DNA of 5,929 nucleotides, taken from assembly GCA_021813195.1 (NCBI GenBank), contig JAKALI010000283.1:1-5929 (forward strand). The letters are read 5' to 3'. The notes below the pieces were generated by a model that saw only the letters and a list, made by a program, of their open reading frames with translations, had not been told where the DNA came from and did not search any database. Positions 1 to 5,230 of the stretch are shown here, piece by piece. Position numbers and translations under genes: made by a program. The DNA comes from Pseudomonadota bacterium (GTDB taxonomy: Bacteria > Pseudomonadota > Alphaproteobacteria > Rhizobiales > Hyphomicrobiaceae). Numbering within the stretch: the stretch's first letter is position 1; each line of letters begins with the position of its first letter.

Positions 1-170
1 GATGGGTCGAGGTTATCGCGCGCGAACAGGTCGCGCAGGATCTCACCGCTGCGGCTGGCCTGAGCGCGCCCGCGTGCATTGAGCGGCACGTCGCGCTGGC
101 CTTGCAGGCGGCCTTCGACGTTCCAGTCGGTTTCGCCGTGACGGAGATAGTAGAGCTTCGAAGGGGCCAT
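1..170 (-). CDS. Histidine phosphatase family protein (phosphoglycerate-mutase-like), 5' part only
   Basis: The first 56 codons are visible and the rest lies off the left edge. The start reads MAPSKLYYLRHGETDWN and contains the family signature Arg10-His11-Gly12-Glu13-Thr14; His11 is the residue phosphorylated during catalysis in this superfamily. The stretch GRLQGQRDVPLNARGRAQA at residues 20-38 is the usual continuation (G-x-QG...D-x-PL...G-x-x-QA). The family covers phosphoglycerate mutases and many broad phosphatases, so the substrate cannot be named from this fragment. I chose ATG at 170 because the family normally begins a few residues before the beta strand leading into RHG; the upstream CAAGA is only a weak ribosome site. 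The gene has the same strand as fabI, which from recall is often its direct neighbour in Rhizobiales. Here the two are separated by a five-gene block. Family assignment is secure, function is not. Confidence 0.9.
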   Translation of the reverse strand, partial: MAPSKLYYLRHGETDWNVEGRLQGQRDVPLNARGRAQASRSGEILRDLFARDNLDP

Positions 171-381
171 TAGGTCTTGCGTATCACGTCCCGTGCCCGC
201 CCGCGTGCATACTCGCTTCAGGCGAAGCACCCGGTCGGCCTGCCCTCATACATCGCCCCGCGATTCCGGCAAAGCGCCGAGACCTCCGTCCTACCGTCGC
301 GGCGCAAAGCGAATAATCTCCGATCGAAACGATGCCAGCCGACCCCGATCCAAGACATCCGCGACAACGATGGTATGGGGC
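171..381. other. Gene-free spacer between the XRE gene and the histidine phosphatase gene
   Basis: I see no convincing gene in these 211 bases on either strand. On the minus strand it is the 3' flank of the regulator unit and the 5' flank of the histidine phosphatase gene, so it should hold a terminator and a promoter. The only structures I found are weak. One is GCGCCG at 274-279 with its complement CGGCGC at 300-305, a 6-bp stem with a 20-nt loop; read on the minus strand it is followed by only three T. The other is GCTTC-AGGC-GAAGC at 215-228, a 5-bp stem. Neither has a proper T-run, so I do not call either a terminator. The plus-strand open frames here are antisense shadows. Confidence 0.5.
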
Positions 382-762
382 TCAGTTCTCTGGAGAGGAG
401 GTGATCTGTTCGGCCAGATTGACGAATGCCGCCTGCTGATTGGTTGTCATTGCCGAGAAGGCGCGAAACAAACGCACGGCCCGCGCCGAGCCGATAAATT
501 CGGCTGCAAATTGTGCAGACGGCGGATCGCTGCTCGAATCTTCCGGAACGAAGTAGCTGATCGGCACCTTCAGATATTTCGCAATCTGACGCATCCGGAG
601 GATGCTGATGCGATTGCTGCCCTTTTCATATTTCTGAACTTGCTGGAAGGATATGCCCAATTTGCCGGCGAGCTCCTGCTGGGACATCCCAACAGCGAGG
701 CGCTGCGCGCGAACACGGCGACCTAGTTCAACGTCGCCCCGACCTAACTTCGGTTTTGCCAT
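382..762 (-). CDS. XRE-family (Cro/C1-type) HTH transcriptional regulator
   Basis: This is a 126-aa protein. Residues about 11-71 form a Cro/C1 helix-turn-helix: LGRRVRAQR, then GMSQQELAGKLGISFQQVQKY with recognition helix SFQQVQKYEKG, then NRISILRMRQIAKYLKVPISYF. This wording is very typical of small alphaproteobacterial XRE regulators. The C-terminal 50 residues are a helical tail (AEFIGSARAVRLFRAFSAM) and may dimerise or bind a ligand. I start at ATG 762 because GAGGAG (767-772) lies 4 bases upstream; an in-frame ATG at 774 would add four residues (MRSP) but has a poorer ribosome site. The gene follows lysR on the same strand and overlaps its 3' end by 35 bases, so the two regulators are probably cotranscribed and translationally coupled. 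No enzyme or sensor domain is present. The target promoter is unknown; the divergent operon next door is the obvious candidate by inference. Confidence 0.92.
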   Translation of the reverse strand: MAKPKLGRGDVELGRRVRAQRLAVGMSQQELAGKLGISFQQVQKYEKGSNRISILRMRQIAKYLKVPISYFVPEDSSSDPPSAQFAAEFIGSARAVRLFRAFSAMTTNQQAAFVNLAEQITSSPEN

Positions 763-1873
763 TGGGCTCCTCATGCCACGCGATGTCTTCTTTACCCCGC
801 CGGTTCACCAGCGGGACCTCAAGTTCAGGATCAGTAGTGATGAAACCCTCGAATAGATTGACGAGGGGACCACCGAGATATGCCTTCTGCAGATCGTTAG
901 GATGGATAAATTCGTCTCTAAACCACGGGAACTTCTTCGGATCGAACGCTGCGATGACCCAGTCGATCAGCCGACGGACCCGTGGAATACGCGCGGCATC
1001 CGGATGATAAGTGAGCCAGATGTCAAAGGGAAAGCGCATTTCCAGATCGAGCGGCACGATCCGGCGTGAGATAGCGTGGATATAAGTCGGCAACCAGCCG
1101 ATCCCCGCCCCTTTCGAAATCGCCCAGACATGGGCGCTGCTGACATTCGTGCGGAATTTGACGACGTGGGGATCAGCGCGGCCTGCCAATGCCTGCGCGT
1201 AGAGTTCCTCCGTGCCGGTTTGCTCCGCGATCTGCAGAACGATGCGATGCTTCGCCAGATCCTCGAATGTCTTCGGGATGCCATAGGTCTGGATATAGGG
1301 CCGGCCGGCGAACGGCATTGAATGCAGCCGCCCCAGCTTGACCACTTTGAGGTCTGGCGTCGTCGGTTTCGTCAATTGCACCGCGACGTCCGCTTCCATC
1401 CGCAATACATCGGCGGATTTCATCGCGCAGTGCAGGTCCACGATCAATTGTGGATTGGTCCGCTGGAACTCTACCAGCCGCGGCGCCAGCCAGAAGGTGC
1501 CGAGCCCTTCCGTGACCGCGAGCTTCACTTCGCCCGACAGTGATGGCGTCACCCGATCGCGCGAGCGGATGAGTTCGAATGAGGCATCCTCCATCTTCTT
1601 GGCCGAGGCCAAGAGCTGGTCGCCCTCGATCGTCGTCCGGACGCCATCCACATGGCGCGTCAGGATGGTGACGCCTAACGCAGTCTCCAGGTCAGAGACC
1701 CGGCGCCGCAGCGCATTGATCGACAGGCCGAGATGTTCGGAAGCGGAGCGAAAGCTCCCATGCCGCACCACCGCCAGGAACAGACGGATCGCTTCCCAAT
1801 CGGGCGCCTCCGTCAATTCCCGCTTCGCCTCGTGTTCCGTCGATGGAACACCCCTTTTCTGGCGCGGCTGCAT
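728..1873 (-). CDS. LysR-type transcriptional regulator with extended C-terminus
   Basis: The protein is 381 aa; LysR regulators are usually near 300. Residues about 25-84 are the winged HTH: DWEAIRLFLAVVRHGSF, then SASEHLGLSINALRRRVSDLE, then LGVTILTRHVDGVRTTIEGDQLL. A linker helix follows, and residues about 113-312 are the effector-binding domain, beginning SGEVKLAVTEGLGTFWLAP and including the late-domain GAGIGWLPTY at 255-264. Two parts are unusual: about 24 charged residues before the HTH, and a tail of about 70 residues (313-381) beyond the normal domain end. Start ATG 1873 is chosen because the HTH begins soon after and no better start exists; its ribosome site is poor (AAGG very close to ATG). 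The open frame continues much further upstream, but that part is antisense to the divergent gene and does not look like protein. LysR regulators typically control the divergent gene and themselves in response to a small ligand, so the GNAT operon is the likely target. Confidence 0.9.
   Translation of the reverse strand: MQPRQKRGVPSTEHEAKRELTEAPDWEAIRLFLAVVRHGSFRSASEHLGLSINALRRRVSDLETALGVTILTRHVDGVRTTIEGDQLLASAKKMEDASFELIRSRDRVTPSLSGEVKLAVTEGLGTFWLAPRLVEFQRTNPQLIVDLHCAMKSADVLRMEADVAVQLTKPTTPDLKVVKLGRLHSMPFAGRPYIQTYGIPKTFEDLAKHRIVLQIAEQTGTEELYAQALAGRADPHVVKFRTNVSSAHVWAISKGAGIGWLPTYIHAISRRIVPLDLEMRFPFDIWLTYHPDAARIPRVRRLIDWVIAAFDPKKFPWFRDEFIHPNDLQKAYLGGPLVNLFEGFITTDPELEVPLVNRRGKEDIAWHEEPNGKTEVRSGRR
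767..772 (-). promoter_or_regulatory. Ribosome binding site deciding the XRE start
   Basis: On the minus strand GAGGAG sits 4 bases before ATG 762 and lies inside the 3' end of the lysR coding region. It favours ATG 762 over the in-frame ATG at 774, which overlaps the region upstream of this site and has only a weak purine stretch before it. Confidence 0.6.
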
Positions 1874-1939
1874 ACCTTGGTCCCAACTCTTTCTAAACTT
1901 TACAGAGTTTTGGGGTCGATACAACTGCGGGGCACATCG
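1874..1939. promoter_or_regulatory. Divergent promoter/operator region with AACTCT-N13-AGAGTT dyad
   Basis: These 66 bases separate the two divergently read units and are clearly AT-richer than the surroundings. AACTCT (1885-1890) and AGAGTT (1904-1909) are perfect inverted arms with a 13-base spacer. Beyond them, CCC (1882-1884) and GGGG (1912-1915) extend the symmetry if two extra T in the right arm are skipped. A related half site AAACTTT lies at 1895-1901, starting 10 bases after the first AACTCT, so there are two direct half sites about one helical turn apart plus one inverted one. AAACT (1895-1899) also pairs with AGTTT (1906-1910). This is what a LysR operator serving both directions could look like, although the spacing is not the classic T-N11-A core. 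It could instead be bound by the XRE protein. Assignment to either regulator is inference. Confidence 0.55.
1897..1924 (-). promoter_or_regulatory. Possible lysR promoter overlapping the dyad
   Basis: On the minus strand TTGTAT (plus 1919-1924) and TAAAGT (plus 1897-1902) are spaced 16 bases apart and leave a 23-base leader before lysR ATG 1873. The match to sigma-70 elements is moderate. If real, the -10 element falls inside the AACTCT/AGAGTT dyad, which would give simple autorepression. I found no convincing counterpart for the plus-strand operon. Confidence 0.25.
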
Positions 1940-3184
1940 ATGACTGTCCACGACCGGCATATTACGGCCGTCCCGACCGCACCGATCCATCGCGCCAAAA
2001 GCCGCCCCCTTGGGGAATTGGATGCGGGACGCCTGGCGGAGAGGCTCGTCGCCTTCACCCCGGGGGGTGAGGAAGTGCGCGTTCTGCTGACGCGGGCGGG
2101 CAAGGACCTGGGTCCGCTCGCCTCGACCGAAGTCGTCCATCGGGTGATGTCGCACAATCCCGACTGCTTCTGGGCCTTCGCCCGGCGGGAACGTTATGAT
2201 GCCGCCGACCCGAAAGGTGAAGGTTTCATCGCATTCCTCATGCTCAACGATCGGGGCGTGAGGGCCCTCCTTTCCGGCGCGTTGAACCCGCGCGACCCCG
2301 ACCTTGCCTACATCACGCGCCAAAACGAACGGGCGGCGGGTATCTACGTCTGGGCCGTCCATGCGCGCGGATCGATCGCCGCCGGCGTCCCCCTGATTCT
2401 GCAGAAGCTGACGAACCCGCTTTACGAGGGGGTGGACCTTTATGCGCGTGCCGTAACGCCCGATGGCGTGCGGTTCCTGGAATTGCTTGGATTCAACCGT
2501 GGGGCGATTTATAAAAGTATTACAACTTCTAAGCTGTATTCGCTGCGCCGCTCGGTCCATGCGGACGAACTGCCGCCCTACGATTGCTATCGAAAGGGCA
2601 CGCGCGATCTCGAACTGACGGTCACGGTGGCCCGGACGTTCGACGACATGATGCGTGTGATGGCGCTGCGCGGCGCGGTCTACGTCGCCGAACAGGATTG
2701 CCCCTATCTGGAAGAATTCGACGGCAACGATTTTTCGGCCACTCATCTTATCGGCTACGTCAACGACGAACCGGCCGGCTGTTTGCGCATCCGTTACTTT
2801 GCCGACTTCGCGAAAATCGAACGGCTTGCGGTGCGGCATGAATACCGACACAGGCATTTGGCATCCAACATCGTCCGCGCCGGCATCGAATTCTGCCGAA
2901 TGAAGGGCTACCAGCGCCTCTATGCGCACGCCCAGAAGCGACTTGAAACATTCTGGACGCAATTTGGCTTCCAGGTGCTGCCGGGCGCGCAAGAGCTGGT
3001 CTTCTCGGACTTCGATTATGTCGAGATGATTCTCGACGTGAAGCCGCACCCGAAGGCGCTCGTAATCGGCGCCAATCCTTACGAGATCATCCGGCCGGAA
3101 GGACAATGGCATGTGCCGGGTATCTTGGAGCGTTCGGCCGCGCGATCACCAACCAGACCATCGATCGAAAGGAATCGGGCGTGA
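1940..3184 (+). CDS. Two-domain GNAT-type acyltransferase, uncharacterised
   Basis: The protein is 414 aa, cytoplasmic by appearance, with no signal or membrane segment. The C-terminal half (about 225-365) is a GNAT fold close to the ElaA/YjcF style: LRGAVYVAEQDCPYLEEFDG at 243-262, ATHLIGYVNDEPAGCLRIRYF region at 267-287, then IERLAV at 293-298 and motif A (acetyl/acyl-CoA pyrophosphate loop) YRHRHLASNIV at 302-312. The usual R-x-x-G-x-G/A loop reads R-H-R-H-L-A, so His replaces the central glycine. FWTQFGF at 338-344 is the final GNAT segment. The N-terminal half (about 60-195) appears to be a second, degenerate GNAT-like unit, ending FLELLGFNRGA at 179-189. GNATs move an acyl group from CoA (some from ACP) to an amine; the substrate here is unknown. 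ATG 1940 is chosen because upstream frames run into lysR antisense; the ribosome site (CGGGG) is weak. Its last bases GTGA overlap the next gene. Fold call is good, function open. Confidence 0.85.
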   Translation: MTVHDRHITAVPTAPIHRAKSRPLGELDAGRLAERLVAFTPGGEEVRVLLTRAGKDLGPLASTEVVHRVMSHNPDCFWAFARRERYDAADPKGEGFIAFLMLNDRGVRALLSGALNPRDPDLAYITRQNERAAGIYVWAVHARGSIAAGVPLILQKLTNPLYEGVDLYARAVTPDGVRFLELLGFNRGAIYKSITTSKLYSLRRSVHADELPPYDCYRKGTRDLELTVTVARTFDDMMRVMALRGAVYVAEQDCPYLEEFDGNDFSATHLIGYVNDEPAGCLRIRYFADFAKIERLAVRHEYRHRHLASNIVRAGIEFCRMKGYQRLYAHAQKRLETFWTQFGFQVLPGAQELVFSDFDYVEMILDVKPHPKALVIGANPYEIIRPEGQWHVPGILERSAARSPTRPSIERNRA

Positions 3185-3792
3185 GAACCGTCGTCGACTT
3201 GAGGACCTATACCGATCCGTCACTCGTACCAACGCTGGTCCTCGTTGATCTCCAGCAGGAATATTTATCGCCATCCCGCGCCTTGGCCGTATCCGGATCG
3301 ACGACTGCGCTCGCGAATTGCCACGCCGCTCTCGCTCACGCGCGAAAATACGGATTTCCGGTCGCCTTCGTGCGCTGGGTGGGACAGTCGCCCTTCTTCA
3401 ACCCTTCGACGCGTTTCGGCCAGTGGATCGAAGGCTTCGAGCCCACCGGGGCCGATCTGATATTCGAGCGGAACAGGCCGTCCTGCTATGCAAGCTCAAG
3501 CTTCGATGAAGTGATCGAGCAAAGCGGCGGCAATATTGTCCTGGCAGGCTTTGCCGGCGAAACCGCCTGCCTGTCGACCGCGATCGATGCGTTCCACCGC
3601 GGCCATAAACTCCTTTATCTGGTTGATGCCTCGGCAAGTCATTCCTTGGACGAAATTGATGCAAGCAACGTGCAACGAGTGACATCAAAGATCATCGGCC
3701 TCTACGGCGATGTCATTGAAACGCGGACGTGGATCGACAGGACGTCCAGGCGAACTCCGCTGGGAGGGAACAATGACAACAAAGCAAGCTGA
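3181..3792 (+). CDS. Isochorismatase-like cysteine hydrolase
   Basis: The protein is 203 aa, the usual family length. VLVDLQQEYL at 20-29 carries the catalytic Asp23, and GFAGETACLSTAIDAFHRG at 123-141 carries the nucleophile Cys130, followed by VDASASH at 148-154. The third catalytic residue is normally a lysine just before an S-x-F-like segment; here the segment reads FERNRPSCY at 95-103, so Arg97 (or Arg99) takes that place. Family members hydrolyse amides, vinyl ethers or N-carbamoyl groups; isochorismate itself is only one substrate, and none can be assigned here. I start at GTG 3181 because AAAGGA (3168-3173) lies 7 bases upstream and the family's first strand begins soon after; an open frame from 3106 is only read-in from the previous gene. 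GTGA shares bases with the previous stop, and the next gene overlaps the 3' end by 20 bases, so expression is tightly coupled. It may remove or recycle what the acyltransferase makes (inference). Confidence 0.9.
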   Translation: MRTVVDLRTYTDPSLVPTLVLVDLQQEYLSPSRALAVSGSTTALANCHAALAHARKYGFPVAFVRWVGQSPFFNPSTRFGQWIEGFEPTGADLIFERNRPSCYASSSFDEVIEQSGGNIVLAGFAGETACLSTAIDAFHRGHKLLYLVDASASHSLDEIDASNVQRVTSKIIGLYGDVIETRTWIDRTSRRTPLGGNNDNKAS

Positions 3793-4102
3793 TCCCTGGA
3801 TCGAAACGCTTGTGAAATCACTGGCGGAGGTCGTCGACCTCGCGCACATCTGCAAGCTTCACGAGACTGCACGGCTGCTGTCAATTGCGCAGCTCGACTT
3901 GCATATGCGCGTCAACGGGATTTCCGACCTGGAGTTGCGCACATTCTGCCACGCATTGGAGGATCGAAAGCCCGGCGGCCCGGAGGCGAGCGTCGAAAAA
4001 ATATGGCCCTTCGATCCCGCCAAGTTTGCCAAGCAGAGCGGCCAGCAATGGCAGCCCACCTCCGACGGCGCCAGGGCTCAGCGGACTCGCAAGCGTTCGT
4101 AA
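3773..4102 (+). CDS. Small conserved-looking hypothetical protein, last gene of the operon
   Basis: The protein is 109 aa and I do not recognise it. Residues 1-65 look helical and soluble (DPWIETLVKSLAEVVDLAHI, then LHETARLLSIAQLDLHMRV, then SDLELRTFCHALE). Residues 66-109 are probably disordered and proline/glycine-rich, with a basic end (RAQRTRKRS). There is no membrane segment or signal peptide, and no metal motif I would stand behind, although Cys27, His25, His30, Cys59 and His60 are worth noting. The start ATG 3773 is well supported: GGGAGGG lies 5-6 bases upstream, inside the hydrolase gene, and the frame overlaps that gene by 20 bases. A ribosome site this strong inside coding sequence argues it is a real gene. 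By position it may be an accessory or adaptor subunit for the two enzymes (inference). The frame open from 3710 is not the real start. Confidence 0.75.
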   Translation: MTTKQADPWIETLVKSLAEVVDLAHICKLHETARLLSIAQLDLHMRVNGISDLELRTFCHALEDRKPGGPEASVEKIWPFDPAKFAKQSGQQWQPTSDGARAQRTRKRS

Positions 4103-4182
4103 TTGAGCGACACGGCCGATCGGCGCATCAATACGATAACGGCGCCGTCTTTCCGTTTTCGAACCGGATTATTCTTCTTTCC
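4103..4182 (+). terminator. Possible operon terminator in the convergent spacer
   Basis: The 66 bases between the small hypothetical gene and the fabI stop contain two perfect palindromes, GCCGATCGGC (4115-4124) and ACGGCGCCGT (4139-4148), and then TCCGTTTTCGAACCGGA (4152-4168), a short imperfect hairpin followed on the plus strand by the T-rich TTATTCTTCTTT (4169-4180). The last element is the best terminator candidate for the plus-strand operon, but its stem is weak and its T-rich tail runs into fabI codons. On the minus strand there is no T-run after fabI. Confidence 0.3.
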
Positions 4183-4990
4183 CTACGCCCATATCGGGCG
4201 CGTCGGGATGCTTGATGCCGACGATATGGTAGCCGGTGTCGACGTGATGGATTTCCCCGGTGACTCCGCTCGACATGTCCGAGAGCAGATAAACGCCGGC
4301 CTTGCCGACATCGTCCAAGGTCACATTGCGCCGCATCGGCGTGTTGTATTCGTTCCACTTCAGGATATAGCGGAAATCGCCGATGCCTGAGGCAGCCAGC
4401 GTCTTGAGCGGGCCCGCCGAGATGGCATTGACGCGGATGTTCTTGACGCCGAGATCGGCGGCGAGATAGCGCACCGAGGATTCGAGCGCGGCCTTGGCGA
4501 GCCCCATCACATTGTAATGCGGCATCCACTTCTCGGCGCCGTAATAGGTGAGCGTGAGCATCGCGCCGCCATTGGTCATCAGCTTTTCGGCCCGCTGCGC
4601 GACCGCGGTGAACGAATAACAGCTCACCTGCATGGTCTGGGAGAAATTGTCCACGGTGGTGTCAACATAGCGGCCGTCGAGCTGGTCCTTGTCGGAATAG
4701 GCGATGGCGTGCAGCACGAAATCGAGCGAGCCCCAGGCCGCCTGCACGGCGGCGAATACCGCATCGAGGGTCGCGGGGTCGGTGACGTCGCAATGACCGA
4801 CCACCAGCCCGTCGACCTCCTCGGCCAACGGCTCGACCCGCTTCTTGAGCGCATCGCCCTGGTAGGTGAAGGCGAGATCGGCACCCTGGTCGCGGCAGGC
4901 CCGCGCAATGCCCCAGGCAATCGAGCGGCTGTTGGCGACGCCCATGATCAGGCCGCGTTTGCCGCGCATTAAACCTGAGCTATCCGGCAT
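4169..4990 (-). CDS. fabI: Enoyl-[acyl-carrier-protein] reductase (NADH), FabI
   Basis: The enzyme reduces trans-2-enoyl-ACP to acyl-ACP, the last step of each fatty-acid elongation round, in the cytoplasm. The 273-aa length is normal. The dinucleotide-binding start is GKRGLIMGVANSRSIAWGIA (10-29). The catalytic set is Tyr149, Tyr159 and Lys166 in TYYGAEKWMPHYNVMGLAKA, matching Tyr146, Tyr156 and Lys163 of the E. coli enzyme. SAGPLKTLAASGI and the C-terminal TGEIHHVDTGYHIVG block are also diagnostic. In the segment HAIAYSDKDQL (94-104), Ala97 stands where E. coli has Gly93. The wording resembles the alphaproteobacterial FabI2 type rather than FabI1. ATG 4990 has GGGAAGAG a few bases upstream. 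Upstream lies a divergent control region shared with the sigma factor gene. The downstream neighbour should ancestrally be the histidine phosphatase gene at 1-170. Confidence 0.97.
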   Translation of the reverse strand: MPDSSGLMRGKRGLIMGVANSRSIAWGIARACRDQGADLAFTYQGDALKKRVEPLAEEVDGLVVGHCDVTDPATLDAVFAAVQAAWGSLDFVLHAIAYSDKDQLDGRYVDTTVDNFSQTMQVSCYSFTAVAQRAEKLMTNGGAMLTLTYYGAEKWMPHYNVMGLAKAALESSVRYLAADLGVKNIRVNAISAGPLKTLAASGIGDFRYILKWNEYNTPMRRNVTLDDVGKAGVYLLSDMSSGVTGEIHHVDTGYHIVGIKHPDAPDMGVGKEE

Positions 4991-5069
4991 GACTCTTCCC
5001 GTTCTTGGCCGGACGCAGCCGGCTGCCTCCTATGGCATAGGGCCCAAAAGCCATCAAGCAATGCTCGGA

Positions 5070-5086
5070 CAGGCCGGATCGGCCTG
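5070..5086. repeat. 17-bp palindrome upstream of fabI
   Basis: CAGGCCG-GAT-CGGCCTG has perfect 7-bp arms around 3 bases. It lies 80 bases upstream of the fabI start and 145 bases upstream of the sigma factor start. A weak minus-strand promoter candidate for fabI (TTGCTT at plus 5056-5061 and TATGCC at 5034-5039, 16-base spacer) begins 8 bases away on the fabI side. The position fits an operator for fabI. It could also be a chance GC-rich hairpin. Confidence 0.45.
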
Positions 5087-5172
5087 GGTTAATTCCATCC
5101 GTTTCCGGGAATATCCTGCAAATCCAGGGGTTTTCTTTGGCGGTCGGCCCCGGGAAAGTAACCGGACCGACA

Positions 5173-5206
5173 GGGCAGCACGTCCGGGCTCGGCCTGCCC
5201 GTGCTG
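5173..5206. repeat. Overlapping inverted repeats before the sigma factor gene
   Basis: CAGCACG (5176-5182) is perfectly complementary to CGTGCTG (5200-5206), and GGGCAG (5173-5178) to CTGCCC (5195-5200). The two pairs share bases, so they are mutually exclusive stems with a 16-17 base loop. The element ends 24 bases before the sigma start and 13 bases before its ribosome site, so it could be an operator or a leader-RNA structure. Function is not shown. Confidence 0.4.
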
Positions 5207-5230
5207 TAGGATCGTCATCAGGGGGTAGGC

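Larger units (their letters stand above)
4991..5230. promoter_or_regulatory. Divergent control region between fabI and the sigma factor gene
   Basis: These 240 bases hold no gene I can support; the open frames are short and unlike protein. They must contain both promoters. Besides the palindrome at 5070-5086 there is an imperfect dyad at 5141-5169 (CGGTCGG against CCGGACCG) and a compound dyad at 5173-5206. A fabI sigma-70-like promoter can be proposed at 5034-5061 on the minus strand with low confidence. I looked for an ECF-type GGAAC-like -35 element before the sigma gene and did not find one with correct spacing. Confidence 0.5.

Noticed and set aside
218..253. Minus-strand 11-codon mini-frame before the histidine phosphatase gene, as a leader peptide
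   Set aside because: The GGGGCG before it is only a loose ribosome site, the codons are not repetitive for any amino acid, and no attenuator hairpin follows.
193..726. 177-codon plus-strand frame opposite the XRE gene
   Set aside because: It is antisense to a clear XRE regulator, shows no family features and has an Arg-rich composition typical of shadow frames.
1874..3112. Minus-strand open frame continuing upstream of lysR for about 413 codons, antisense to the GNAT gene
   Set aside because: Its codons are exactly in register with the sense codons, where high-GC genes often leave the opposite strand open. The translated text does not look like a domain, and the LysR HTH begins just after ATG 1873.
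311..4174. GAATAATC (311-318) and its complement GATTATTC (4167-4174) as terminal inverted repeats of the inserted block
   Set aside because: Eight bases is within chance for this distance, the right copy lies across the fabI stop codon, and there is no transposase or target duplication.
4517..4972. 151-codon plus-strand frame opposite fabI
   Set aside because: It is antisense to an unmistakable FabI and has no recognisable domain.
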